From NCBI RefSeq assembly GCF_002105155.1, contig NW_019028998.1:434001-498000 (forward strand): 64,000 bases of DNA, given 5' to 3'. The position numbers and the translations under genes were made by a program. Positions 27,696 through 39,209 of this stretch are shown here, piece after piece. The first letter of the stretch is position 1; every line of letters begins with the position of its first letter. The stretch is from Lobosporangium transversale. Taxonomy: Eukaryota; Mortierellomycota; Mortierellomycetes; Mortierellales; Mortierellaceae. A model generated the notes under the pieces. It worked only from the letters and a program-made list of their open reading frames with translations. It searched no databases and had not been told where the DNA came from.

Positions 27696-28751
27696 ATACC
27701 TCCAAATAGTCCATGCAATAGCCGTAAGCAAAAACGACGCCTGTACACAGTGTTGAATAACCATTCCGGCGACTCTGTATCGCATCCATCCTTTGGCAAT
27801 GACCTTGATCAACACGAAAGCAATACCAGTCGAGAACACGAGTCCAAAATCACTAATAGCCAACATGATTGCATCTTGCGAGAAAGAAGAAAATAAGGTG
27901 CCTCCAAAGGCCCTTCCGACTCGTGTCCATTCCTCGTCAAACGTAATCAGCCCATAGGCGCCCATCACAATCCAGAAAAGCGTATGAAATCCACGGAAAG
28001 GGTCTTGATTTTTGGACATTGTTTCAGGATCAAGTCGAGAGCTACGGGCCTCAAACGTAGGGCGACGCACTTGACGCTTCTTTCTTGTGACAGAGGTGGT
28101 CGAGATGGAATGGTACCCTTCAGCAGAACTAGAGTTTCCTGGGCTAGTATTGGATCGAACACTTGCGATCGAACTTGTGCTAGTGCTGGTAGGCAGCCCG
28201 TATCGCTCTGCTGATAGGGCACTATGGCTGTCGTGGTGACTACTGCTGGGCCTAAAAGACGAGCTTTGACCTTCAGATAAGGTTGATGTTGCAGACGGAG
28301 CTTGAATAGTTGAAATGTTGGTCGTTATATTTTCTCCATCATCGGGAATTGCTCTAGTCCCTTGTGTTGATTGTTGATGATCAATTTCTCTGTTCTTATC
28401 CTCAAGGATTTTTTGATGGAGAGATTGGTGCTGAGCAAGTAGGTCCTTCATCCCGCCTTTATGGCTTTTAAGTTCCTTGGATGACAGTGAAGTTGTAAAT
28501 GTCGTTGTGGTGATTGTATCTTCGTCTGTGGTTTCATGTTCATCTACGCGATCCACAGCTGGTGAGTTTCCTTGCAGATCATGGGCCGGTACGTCTAATT
28601 TCGTCACAGACGCTGAGTCTTTGAGAGGAACAGAGGAAGTCTGCAATGTGGGATATGTGTCCGAGTCCATAGTGCTGTTAATTGAGGTATAAATAGAGCC
28701 AGATTCTGGTGGTGGTGTGAGGGGTAAGTTGGTCGGTTCTACTGTTGACAT
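26231..28751 (-). CDS. ARE2: Sterol O-acyltransferase (ARE1/ARE2 type, MBOAT), four exons
   Basis: Exons are 28751-27700, 27551-27024, 26931-26710 and 26609-26231, giving 726 residues. The N-terminal 220 residues are Ser/Thr-rich and disordered. Membrane helices follow, with 'KIHSYIAYNGDL', 'FLDYLIVPSLIYELQYPRTD' and 'RIRPMYVFEK'. The family signature FYEDWWN is at 607-613 and the catalytic His663 in 'SSCVHELVM'. The HSYxxYNG segment and 'NKPVHHFLLRHVYDSSI' favour ACAT/ARE over DGAT1, which has a different sequence there. The enzyme would esterify sterols with fatty acyl-CoA in the ER and supply lipid droplets. A long charged, Asn/Ser-rich loop sits in exon 2. The first intron contains an A tract of over 30 bases on the plus strand. 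All three junctions restore conserved blocks. Confidence 0.9.
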
Positions 28752-31591
28752 GCTCGTAGTTGCAATTCAACAGGAAATGAATGAAAACACCCCCTGATTA
28801 GGAATGAATTGGGAGACAAAAAAAAAAAAAAAAAAAAAAAGTTGTAATAATGAGGATCAGTAAGCAAAGCAAAAAGTGAAGAAGAAAGAAAGAAAGAAGT
28901 GAAGAGATGGAAGAGAGACAGGAGGATAGAAAAAGAGAGAATGGAAAGAGTATTTTAGCCTAGAAAGTGAACAAAGACGAAAAAAGGATCAAGGGACAAC
29001 TGTACATTGCAAAATGAAGTTTTTTTTTAGGTGATACAATGCACGTGTAGACATTGCAAATACAGTAAGAGTAAAATAAGCATTTTTATCCAAATGCTCA
29101 CTACATTAACACAGTAGATCTGTGTGTTGTCTATATAAAATGTACTATTTCGCCGTAAATATAGGCCAGGCTGCTGCAATAAGCAAATGAAAATTACGAG
29201 AGCGCAGAGCTTCAGCCCGATTATATTACCTTTTTCTCTATACCCTTGCTCCTTACAGGTCAAAGACAAGCTGTGCGGGTCTGGATGAGTGAAGCTGTTT
29301 AGAAAAGAATAAAGAATAAATAAATAAAATGAGAGCCGTCTGGGATGTGGAAATGTTGATGAAGATTGGATAAAGTAGAAACTAATGCGGAGAGTGAGAT
29401 CGATGGAGTGAATGTTAATGTGGTACAGAAGGGGAATGTGAGAACAAAAGAAAAAGACAGCGCGCGTGAAAGGAGTGACAAAAAAAAGTAGATTGAGTAG
29501 GTCCAAGTAAGTAAGCAAGATATGAGAGTGAAGAAATATTATTTTAGTGGTGTGTGTAGTGACAAGGGTGGTTTTAAATAAGAATCAAAGAAAAGAAACG
29601 TGGAGATGAGAGAGGGGAGAATATCATTAAAAATGCTCTTTCCCCACATGCCAGTGATGATGACCTACTGTAACAAAACAACACCGTCGGATCGGCGGAG
29701 TGTTAGTTTACAGTTATTGAATGCACTTCCTGGTTTGGATCGAACATGTTCTGTTTGGGGAAGAGTAATTGACACTTCTCACTCAAAACCGGACTCCCAA
29801 TGACATGTGTGAATGATGTGTACGACCATGATCTCCTCAATATCAATGCTTAACACCAAATGCAAAATGCTAAAATGTATTGCATTACTTGGATGTAAGT
29901 AAGCAGCTGCGCGTTTTCTGGGCAGCGATATGATGACAGCAAAACACATTTACAAATCCAACAGTAAATGTAGATATGATGTGATGGTTTCTCTGTCATT
30001 TGACCAATTCCCTTTTCAGTCTATCTTCAAGCAGATGGATAGCGAGGCATTACGCTTCGGTTTACCCAGCGTTCTGCCAGCCGGTAAACTAAAGATCTCA
30101 GCTGATCTCTCTCATTTTCGCATCGCTTCGACTGAATCTCCGGCGGAGAGGAAAAAAAGGGAAGGGGAAGGAGAGAAGCCGCTGTTCTTGGAAGCTCTTT
30201 GCCAAGACCCAGTTTAGGTTGATGTGGATTGCCCCCAATTTAAAAAATTGAAACTCGATCTAATTCTACCCATTTTCCTCTACTCCTACACCAACGGACT
30301 TTTGTTTCCCATGGGAAATAAGGCATCATAATAAGAATATTTGAGAATAATGACAATGAGGAATGGGATGATGACATCAAGTCGTCTTTTCTCATATAAT
30401 TGCATTAGCTGTTTCCGTTGGACTTTATACTACAAAACAATCCGATGCATGAGCAGCTGTTGGGTTGAAATGTAATGGAAGCTTAAATCAGCAACATTTC
30501 AGAAAGTATGGGCAATCCCAGTGTTACTAACCTTGGAGAAGCGGAAAAAAAAAAATGCAGGATTGTGCTCGGCAATCCACAAGAGTGAATATAATGCAAG
30601 GTAATTCGAGAAAGTGGGAAGGCAAGAAGAAGCAGTAGAGGAACAAAAAAAAAAAACAATGAAAAAAGAAAAAAACTGCTTTTTTTCAAGGGTTCATAAG
30701 CAAGCGCAAGTTGCATTAGATTGCTTTGAATATTCTTCATATTGCACGGGTCACCCCGCCAATTTCCATGAAGCATCCCCTATTCATCAGGTCCTGTGAG
30801 TTTTTTGTTGTTGTTTTTTCCTTGTTCTTTCCCTGTTCTTCCCCATCTGGGCGTGTTAATAATGTACTGTAGAATCAACCCGAATTCTACTTTTCTACCT
30901 CGATAAAAACCCTCTTTAAATAAATAAATAAATAAAAAAAGGTTGCGGAGCGATTCGAGTTTTGAGTGCATTGGCCATGTCGCGTTCACTTGATTTATAA
31001 ATGAAATACAACGCATATGATGCACAGCTTTCATTTATTCTGAGGCTTTTTATTTTTTATTTTTTATAAAGGCAAGTCTCCTCTTAATATTGGTGCACTT
31101 TTGCCGATGTCTCGTGTTGCGCGCACATGCCTCACAGGCTTACACAAAAACTTGTGTGTTCCTGCATTCCCTTCATTACGATGATGACGATGATCTTTGT
31201 TATTTCCTATTTGCCTGGCAAATACAAAAATATTTGTCCATTGTTTGGGTAACACACGCAAATCACATTTCTATGGCCAATTGATAGATAAAGCACATTG
31301 TGAAGGGGGGACGAAACTGGAAATAGTAGCGTAATAGCATTGTGGATGCTTGGATGGCTGAATGTCAAAGTGCAAGTGCGCTATTTAGATAGTGTCAGAA
31401 CTCGCGCTACGTTACGTGTTAATAACTCGATTCTATGTAGGATGCGCCATGTCGTTGTCTGCGTCCTTGGAAATGACTGTGCAATTTTCATCTGGAAATG
31501 GGAAACCCCTGTTCGGAATGATCCAATGGGATACAAATGAGGAAGCATCCGAGGAAAAAATTGAATTTTGGTTTTCAATTGCTTACTGAAT

Positions 31592-31622
<31 letters not shown>

Positions 31623-31855
31623 ATTCCTTTGTGTTGTGTATACTTACACTGCTCTTGTCTGGGACTTTGTGCTTCAATGCCAACCTGGATATCAAGCGTC
31701 TTTGATCAACCTTTATATGTATATATATCAATTAATCCTTACTGAGTTTTTCTAATATTCCTGTCGCGGGTGATTGAAAATCTGCAATGTCACTCCTACA
31801 CAGATACGTTTCATAAAGGTTTATTCTTTTTTTGCTTTTATAAGGTGTGACTATC
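28752..31855. other. Gene-poor region of about 3.1 kb
   Basis: This is the upstream region of the sterol acyltransferase and the 3' flank of the DUF1772 gene. Purine-rich stretches lie at 28880-28990, a T tract at about 31596-31622, and several frames of 60-100 codons (for example plus 29930-30217, with a Lys/Glu-rich end) show no domain. Nothing is supported as a gene. Confidence 0.5.
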
Positions 31856-32542
31856 TTATGCGCTAAAGATGAACCTGACTCCGCTGTCAGAAGCAACACC
31901 GTAGAGAGCAGCGAGAAGAGCGCCATAGCCCAGAACAGTACGTCCGATGTTGAGGAGGTTCCAGCGACGCAATAACATCTCGATCTCGGCATCATTGAAC
32001 TTGTTGTCCCTCATGCTGTCGGCCTTGCCGTCGACTGTGTTATCCTGACGGATTTCAATCAGCTTCTTGTTGACGCGATAATTAAGGAAAAGACTAAGAG
32101 GAACAACAGTGGCCAAAGTGATAGCGCTGTACAAATAAAAAGGGTTTTCTGTCTCGTAGTACAATCCGATACCTCCGATAACACCAACGGCATTCGAAGC
32201 CGTTTGCAAGACTAGACATTCAATCGGAAAGGAAGGATGTTAACTAATGTCCATTACAAAATAAGCACGTCTCATCCAGGATAAAGATGATGTGCAATGT
32301 CTATTTATTATTTTTTTCCGCTTCTGTCAGTGATGACAAAGCTTACTCTGTGCGGACTTGATGGACTCATGCCAGATGGCGAGCGAGCTGGCAGAAGAGA
32401 ACTTGCGGAACGAGGGAATGATGATGGAGCTGAAGGAGAGGGCGGTGCCGGCGAAGATACCAACAGAAGCGACAGTGAGAAGCTTGCCAGCAACTAATGA
32501 GTTTGAACTGGTGGCGAAGGAGTGGAACTGGAAATCAACCAT
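31856..32542 (-). CDS. DUF1772-domain membrane protein, two exons
   Basis: Exons 32542-32347 and 32211-31856 join as A|TC to 183 residues. Four hydrophobic segments are visible. The pattern 'AGTALSFSSIIIPSF', a tryptophan-containing loop (AIWHESIKSAQ), 'PFYLYSAITLATVVPLSLFLN' and the late 'LLRRWNLLNIGRTVLGYGALL' fits the DUF1772 family. That family includes fungal anthrone-oxygenase-like proteins, but most members have no known function. No biosynthetic cluster surrounds it, so I would not assign an oxygenase role. The family call is moderate and rests on the spacing of helices and the RW..L..R motif. Confidence 0.68.
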
Positions 32543-32949
32543 TTTGGTGTATCAGATGGTTAGATGGGATGGATCGAGTGTTGCAGGATGTGTGAAAAAA
32601 AAAAAAAAAAAAGAAAGAAGGAAGGAAAAGAAAGAAAAAGAATGAGGGTAATCAAAAAAAAAAAAAAATTAGCTGCGCGGGACGGCAGGGAGGCGGACCG
32701 TTGGGAGAAGCGAAATGTAAGCATAGATGCATTGTGGCCGTGACGAGAAGCACAAGCTTTGTTTTTTCCGTGAAGCATGACAAAGTTGAAACAAAGCACA
32801 AGCAAGAGTGAAAGTAAAAGAGTAAAAGCAGAAGCAAAAGCATCATTGTGCTTGATCTATCCTCGAAGTATCTGTGCTGTTTGTGCCTGACTTGTTTCTT
32901 CAGACTGAAAGTACACATGAAACTGTGTGATTGTGACTGGAAGAAAATG

Positions 32950-32981
<32 letters not shown>

Positions 32982-33037
32982 TCCCACACATTAAGACATT
33001 GCAGTTTCATTCACTTTATTCATTGAATTCATTCTCT

Positions 33038-33068
<31 letters not shown>

Positions 33069-33145
33069 TCCTACTTTTTTTTTTTTTTCTTTACTTTATC
33101 CTTTGCTTCCAAAGTCAACCTCATCGACAAGACAGATAGACAGAG
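32543..33145. promoter_or_regulatory. Divergent region with a CT microsatellite
   Basis: These 603 bases lie between the divergent DUF1772 gene and the Q-rich orphan gene. They contain A tracts (about 32597-32612, 32655-32668 and 32950-32977) and a pure TC repeat around 33040-33068, followed by a T run. The pyrimidine-rich stretch just upstream of 33146 is a plausible core promoter or leader, as often seen in fungi. Confidence 0.5.
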
Positions 33146-34321
33146 ATGGCCTCCATAATGCCCTTCCCAAACGTGGCTACTCACCGTAGGATGCCACATC
33201 TGTCCAATGCACCCAAGCCCACTACCTCCACTTTACCCCATCAAACTGATTTTCAACAACAACCACAACAACAGCAACAACAACCACAGCTCGATCATTT
33301 ATCTTTAGATCATACTCAAGATAATAACAGTACTAGTCCTCGTCTTAGACTTACCCCAGGATCGTCTTCAAGCACAACTCACAACAAACAACTTGAGGAC
33401 AGTGGCTCTTGTCCGTCACCTTTGGTCAAGGCTATCCAAGTCAACGATCAAATCTCACCTTTGGTCCTTGGTCTCCAATCACCCTCAGCATCCACTTCAC
33501 CTACTATGCAGTCTCAACAAGACTCAAAGTTGATAAAGTCGGCCCTGTATGATGCTTTCGGATGTCTTTACCACCCTTCTGCTCACACCAAGCATTCATC
33601 TCTTTCCTCTAATAACGCGGTCTCTTTGCGATCTGGCGATGTAACTCCTCTCATGGGCCTATCTCCAAAAGCTTCACCTCTCTTGCGACCCAACATGGGA
33701 CCATCTGCACCCATCACACCATTGGAACTTTCTGAAGAAGGAACTGCCGCTGGCTATTTTGCACTCCACTCACCATCCTCACAAGCATCGTCAGCACTAA
33801 ACGGATCGTCCAGGCAGTTTGGTCACCAACTTCACCATCACTATCCTCGACAACAAACACATGGATCTAGTCATCTGAGCTCAACGTACACATCAGAGGA
33901 CTTTGAGGGTCCTTTAGCACATGAACAAGCACAGAGACTGTCAGCTGACATGGTCCTTAGCCCAACAGAGCATCCTGTTTTGAGCTCTCTGCAGACTCTC
34001 AGCCTTACTCATCCACATCCGCCTGAGCATTATCATCCCCATCTTGGACACGAGCTAGGCTATGATAAAGTACCTATCAGCGATGAATCTTTACCAGGGC
34101 CAACCAGAACTACAGACACAAGCACAATAATTGGCGGAGTAGAGCCTTCGTTTTCATCCCAGATACAAACTCCAACAACAGCGATGATGCAACAGGCACA
34201 AGCACAGTCAATGAATCCTGCTTTTGCCAAACCAATGGGAGCACCAGCTACTGGCCTCTTCCCGATGGACCGTAATGAACACGACTCAATACCAGGATTC
34301 GGTCATCAGAAACTAGTCTAA
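33146..34321 (+). CDS. Unrecognised low-complexity Gln/Ser/Pro/His-rich protein, intronless
   Basis: I do not recognise this 391-residue protein. It starts with ATG after a pyrimidine-rich leader and runs open to TAA. Composition is dominated by Ser, Pro, Gln, His and Thr, with a polyglutamine run near residues 38-48. Better-defined islands are 'LIKSALYDAFGCLYHPSAH' and 'AGYFALHSPSS', plus several SP/TP sites that could be kinase targets. There is no membrane segment, signal peptide or known fold. It could be a disordered regulator such as a transcription cofactor, but that is a guess. The length of the open frame in AT-rich DNA and the codon-like regularity support a real gene. Confidence 0.6.
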   Translation: MASIMPFPNVATHRRMPHLSNAPKPTTSTLPHQTDFQQQPQQQQQQPQLDHLSLDHTQDNNSTSPRLRLTPGSSSSTTHNKQLEDSGSCPSPLVKAIQVNDQISPLVLGLQSPSASTSPTMQSQQDSKLIKSALYDAFGCLYHPSAHTKHSSLSSNNAVSLRSGDVTPLMGLSPKASPLLRPNMGPSAPITPLELSEEGTAAGYFALHSPSSQASSALNGSSRQFGHQLHHHYPRQQTHGSSHLSSTYTSEDFEGPLAHEQAQRLSADMVLSPTEHPVLSSLQTLSLTHPHPPEHYHPHLGHELGYDKVPISDESLPGPTRTTDTSTIIGGVEPSFSSQIQTPTTAMMQQAQAQSMNPAFAKPMGAPATGLFPMDRNEHDSIPGFGHQKLV

Positions 34322-36423
34322 AAAGTAACCATCTCAATACCCCATGTTTTTTTTAAAAAGAATCACTGTCATCAATCAATCTTTGGTTTTCCGAGATGTC
34401 TACCTGTGTACAAAAATGAAATAAAGTTGGAGAAGGGCTTCGAAGTCGAATGTAGGACAAATTTCATGATGAAATGTATACTTGAAAGAGGAAAGATGCC
34501 AATGCTTTTTCTTTTTTTTTTGTTTATTCACTCTACCGATGACGATGGTGATGGGTAGTCATTGAGCCTACATCTCCTGTCCATATTTTCGAATAGCTTT
34601 CTGAATGTCTTATCTATTCCAATAAACGATGGTCGTTCTCATCTTCTTCGACTCTTTTTTTTTTTTTTTCGCCTTTGTGAAAAGAAACACTGGCGGCACG
34701 GATTGATTCTTGGCTCTCAAAGGCCCCTTGAGCTATCACGAGTCGTTGTGGCAAGGGTGAAGACAACTGGTTCTTGCCTGCAACGCCCACATAACATTTT
34801 AAAAATGAAGCTGACTGGCTAGTGCCATTGGCTCTAGCTACCAATTAGGTCTACTACAGGTTGCTATATACTTTGCTATCACTGATGTCTGGATTTGTAA
34901 TCAAAATTCCCCTGAAAGCTCATGACCTCGGGTAATGTCTGAGAACGGACAGGGACATCAACCACGCAGCGATAGACCACATGAAAGGCACCTGGCCATC
35001 CCTGTCCAGACCCCATCCAGCCGCGAGTGCGTACTTTGAAGTCATGACTTTTATGTCGTACAACGTTCAGCTCGTCAATTGATTGATCAGTCATTAAAAA
35101 AACCATCTCTTTTTAGAAAAGCAATCAAAGAAACAATCACTCAGGACAAACATAGCATTCACAAGCCTACAAGAATAAATAACTCTAATATCGTAAGGAC
35201 CAACAATGTTAGCATGAACCCACAAACACATTTGGCCCTGAGTTTAATGCGCCTATCAATGAATCGTGTCTTGTATCCGAAACATAGCATCCATATAACA
35301 AGTCTCATCTGTCCATAAAGCACGCCTCAACAAGAACGGGCCGAGAATACCACAATCCTAGTTAACAATATGCTTGGTTTCACGACTGATATCGATACTT
35401 GACATAAATTACCAGACCTTCATATCATTCAATCAGTTGTCCGTTGTAGCCGCATATCATCCATGATGCACATACAAGAGACGATTTGGATCAAATTCAG
35501 ACTGCAACGCCAAGTTTTTTTCAGGCCCATATCCATCGAGATGGGCGTATCACGTTTAAAGATGCATGACACCATTACCAGAGGTTAGATCCATATTCAC
35601 GAGGGTGGGAATATTAAGCATGAGATAACCTTACTTCCTCTCTGGATTATCATCACCACCACCGTTGTCCTTAACATCTTCTCTTGAGATTCCTATACAA
35701 ACAATACAAACTGATGTTGCAGCAAAGTTTTTTTTTTTTTTTTTTTTTTTCATCTACAATGATCCCATGAAGCTTTTGATTATGAGGCGAACGTGCTTTG
35801 TAGAAGACATTCTTCAGATCTTTTCCGTATAACCAACGATGATGAAAAGGACTTTAAAGGAAAACGGAGCCGATAATGACTGTGCACCTCATTCAATCGT
35901 TCAATTTTTATTTTTTTATATTTCATCACTTTATCGAGCCAAGTATTCGGGCGAAAGTTGAATCTATCATCCTATTCATGAAGACAAAATCATCTTTTAA
36001 TTATTCCTCGGTCATCCAGATGATATCAGTAAGACTACAACTAGACGGTAGATTCGACTGCTGTTGCTGTGATCGTTGAGCAAAGAGGATGGTAGGCTTC
36101 GAGAGTAGCAATAGAACACTCCTCATGGAGAAATTGTAACAATAGTCCTTCGAGGTAATAACAGAAATAAGAAGACTTTTTTTTTTTAAGTCGAATACAA
36201 AGAGCAAAGCGAAAGCACACCAATTATTAACAAAAAAAGTCTATCAACATTGCCCAGAAATGACATTGACTTGGAGAACTGAAATGTCAAGAAAATCTGG
36301 GAATGCAAGAATTTATTGCCCTGACTAATTTTTTTTTTTTTTTTTTTTTTATTATTATTATTCGTAATTCAAAATAATATGTTTGTCGCGATCATACGTC
36401 CATCCAATACTTCTTTTTCTTTT
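34322..36423. other. Intergenic region with possible gene remnants
   Basis: About 2.1 kb follows the orphan gene and precedes the 3' end of QCR8. A possible oxidoreductase remnant at 35465-35613 (-) is listed separately. A 75-codon minus-strand frame at 34879-35106 is of balanced composition but unrecognised. T tracts lie at about 35728-35750 and 36330-36350. Confidence 0.45.
35465..35613 (-). pseudogene. Possible C-terminal remnant of a FAD-linked (BBE-like) oxidoreductase
   Basis: Read on the minus strand, about 30 codons spell 'YAHLDGYGPEKNLALQ' followed by 'SEFDPNRLLYVHHG' and a stop. The spacing Y-G-x-N/E-x-x-x-L-Q-x-x-x-D-P-N-x-L/F-x-V resembles the extreme C-terminus of berberine-bridge-like FAD-linked oxidases. 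An open piece upstream ('LNIPTLVNMDLTSGNGVMHL') is separated from it by two stops. No FAD-binding domain is visible further upstream. The match is short and from memory, so this is a tentative call of a dead fragment. Confidence 0.3.
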
Positions 36424-36536
36424 CTAAGCAGTGCCCTCATGACCTTCGTAGTACTTATGGCCCTCCTTGCTGAGACGGAACTCTATATAATTCATCATCA
36501 TCAACATTATTCAAAAGGTCAGTTATAATGCTTCTA

Positions 36537-36591
<55 letters not shown>

Positions 36592-37419
36592 AAAAGAAAA
36601 GGTGATCCAGGATCATAAAACTAATTCCTGCAACTGCCGCTTCCTGTATCGACCCAAAAATACGTTCTGAAAGAGCGAACTGCACACAGATCCGATATGA
36701 AAATCGTACATCATATAATGCTTTTTTTTTTTTTTTTTTTTTTTTTGAAGTAATGCCACAACAATAGTATCGTTTCTAACCGTCATCCTTTAAAATATCC
36801 ACCGGATAATGTCCATTCCTCTCTCCTTGACCAATAATGACAGTGAATATCCTGATTGAAATCCCAGTACTTTTTTTTTTATTCTTCAATTCCTGATCTT
36901 ATTTTGATGCCATTCAATGTATTTTTTTTTTTTTTCCCCTTTCTTTCTTTGTTGTCTTGATTATGAAGTATTAATAAATAAAAACATACCGTGATTCTTC
37001 TTGCCCCAGGAGTAAACGGCGTAACCGATTCCCATAGGAACAGCAACATAAAAGGCCTGTCCAGAGACGCGACGGAAAGTGTTGAAGACTGCTTGATGAA
37101 GAGCTCCTGAAAAAGCACGTTGCTCATAAGGCGACAATGAGTAGATGACAATGCCGCGCTGCACTGGGGCACCCAAGTGTCCCCACCAACCCATCCATTT
37201 TCCTAAAAAAAAAAAAAAAAGAAAAAAAAAAGAAAAAAGACAGCGAGTTAGAAATCTGCTAGTTCCGAACTCGGAAAGCAAAGGAATAAAAAAAAAAAAA
37301 AAAAAAAGGATGATCAAGTAAAGTTGGTGTTTTCAGCTGAATGTGTTCGATGAATCGAATAAAAACAAGCGTGATTGAGTGTGAACGGATCAGGAACAAA
37401 GTAATGTACCTCCAGCCAT
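36424..37419 (-). CDS. QCR8: Cytochrome bc1 complex subunit 8 (QCR8), three exons
   Basis: Exons 37419-37410, 37202-36990 and 36482-36424 give 93 residues, the usual size. Sequence 'KWMGWWGHLGAPVQRGI', 'YSLSPYEQRAF', 'GALHQAVFNTFRRV' and 'GYAVYSWGKKNH' matches the ubiquinone-binding subunit 8 of mitochondrial complex III, with its single membrane helix. The C-terminus reads 'EFRLSKEGHKYYEGHEGTA'. The first coding exon is only 10 bases (ATGGCTGGAG), and the frame is restored at G|GA. The second intron is 507 bases, long for this window. It contains a T24-A29 perfect inverted homopolymer at 36537-36589 and another T tract at 36722-36747. Both junctions complete conserved sequence, so the model is firm despite the tiny first exon. 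Confidence 0.9.
36537..36589. repeat. T24-A29 inverted homopolymer inside a QCR8 intron
   Basis: Twenty-four T are followed directly by twenty-nine A. The tract is self-complementary and could form a long A-U hairpin in the pre-mRNA or a cruciform in DNA. It lies 55 bases inside the intron from the last exon. Confidence 0.9.
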
Positions 37420-38178
37420 TGTTGATTTCGATGTATTGAGAAGGTAGTGTCGTTCGTTGTTTGTGATTGATTAAACAATTCAAAAAAATAAAAATGAAAG
37501 ACGGAAACTCTCTCCGAGATATTTTTGTCGACGTCACTGGCCATAAGGATCACATGATTCCCATTTATCGACACGAGGCCTTCACTTACTTCTGCAAATT
37601 ATGTGGCATTAATAAAGGGGAAGACAATATCAAAAGGTAAAATCCCATTGATATTTTCTCTTTGGGGACTTGTTAAATGTTGGATGAATCCGACTTAACG
37701 GCACAAGGTGGTGTTTACGTTGCATTAAGCATTACACTCATCGTGAATATAAGAGTTAACTATTTAACTGCCCAACTAACTATTATTGGTAGCAGTATCA
37801 GAACTATATATCAAAGATTTACAAAATTATCGTGCTCCATCCGTGCCACATCTCACTCGGCTAATATCTAACGATCAAGTGTAAGAGATGACGATTACTG
37901 CTCTGGTCCAACAAGACATACAATCCGATGGGGACGACCGACCACTACGAAGTATCTTCCTGCGGAGAGTTTGAAAGTCCTTGGCAAAAGCTTTTACTAC
38001 TACTGTCATCGATGGAAAGCCTCTCAAATAGATCACTTGGAGCCTTAAGTCTGAACCCATCCTAGGCAGATTATATCCATTCCCCTGATGTTTGGCTACT
38101 CTATAGAGGCATGGTGGCAACATTTGGGAGTAAAGAATACACTTTAATATATTGAAGGCCTTTGAGCGCTTGAAATCC

Positions 38179-38209
<31 letters not shown>

Positions 38210-39209
38210 AATACCTATTTCTGTAAGTTAGGCTTGCTGGCAATAGTAACGAATTCCTTGACGCACAGGAAGTACCGCGCACACTTTATACATTTTAAGC
38301 AGCAGTGCACCTACGCTCTAACATCGAGTAGTCTCTTCTCTCGTAAAGGACATGTGGGTAGCAACGGCTGCCTCATCTCGAACCAATAAGAAGAGTCTTC
38401 TAGAAGAACTATAGTCTAGAAAGCTGTTAGGATTAACATAAACGATACTAAATAGATTCACCACCTTTTCGGTCATGCAAAAGACGCGTCAGATTGTGCT
38501 ACTTGGTCGGAAGGAACTTCGGGAATCTGCCGTAACAATAAAACTCTTTTAATAGCTGTGAATACTATCGTTCGTCGTATTTGGTACACCATTTGCCTAC
38601 CGGCGCGCAAACTCAAATGAACTATTCTGTAGATTTTATACCTAATACATATACGTCCCATTATAACAACAGCGGTCGCTTCAATAATCGAAAAGCAATA
38701 TATTCTGAGGGATTGAGATTCAGTCGTCCTCATTAAGACAAAAGTATTTATTTCCCTCCAATATTTCGCGAGCGGCAGGACTTTATTGCTTAAGGCTGGC
38801 GACACCCGTTACTGGGCTTTAGCATGTTGTATCTTTTTTTTTTTTTTTTTTTTTTTTAATGTGAATGTATATATTATGTGAGACTCTGGATTGATTTACC
38901 GGCAAATAATTTCAAATATTTACCCGATATTCCGTCCAACCGCGTATCCCACGTGTCTAGTGATATAAATTTACGCACATTCTCAGCGCACGGACACAAA
39001 CAGATTTGATCACTTATTAAACTGCTTTCTCACCGTTAACAACAATTTCACTATTATTTTTATTTTTATTTTTAATGAGGATTGCTTATATATATATATA
39101 TTATCGTGACCTTGAGTGTATGTCTGGATGCCGCAGAAGAGGAGCGTAAATTCGATTTGTGTAGGATGTTGTAGAAAGTACTCTGGTATATATCTTTGCT
39201 TTGGCTTAA
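37420..39209. other. Intergenic region upstream of QCR8 and the succinyl-CoA ligase pseudogene
   Basis: The first 150 bases are the QCR8 upstream region. The rest has A and T tracts (about 38179-38206 and 38835-38857) and scattered frames with no recognisable domain (minus strand 37875-38180 and 38473-38805). A short (TA)n stretch lies near 39090. I support no intact gene. Confidence 0.45.

Noticed and set aside
26231-28751. DGAT1 (diacylglycerol acyltransferase) as the identity of the MBOAT gene
   Set aside because: FYxDWWN occurs in both families, but the HSYxxYNG segment and the sequence around the catalytic His match ARE/ACAT better.
29930-30217. 95-codon plus-strand frame
   Set aside because: The composition is partly protein-like, but there is no recognisable family, no splice context and no promoter signal.
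38473-38805. 110-codon minus-strand frame thought to be a transposon fragment
   Set aside because: It has no reverse transcriptase, integrase or transposase motif, and no terminal repeats were found around it.
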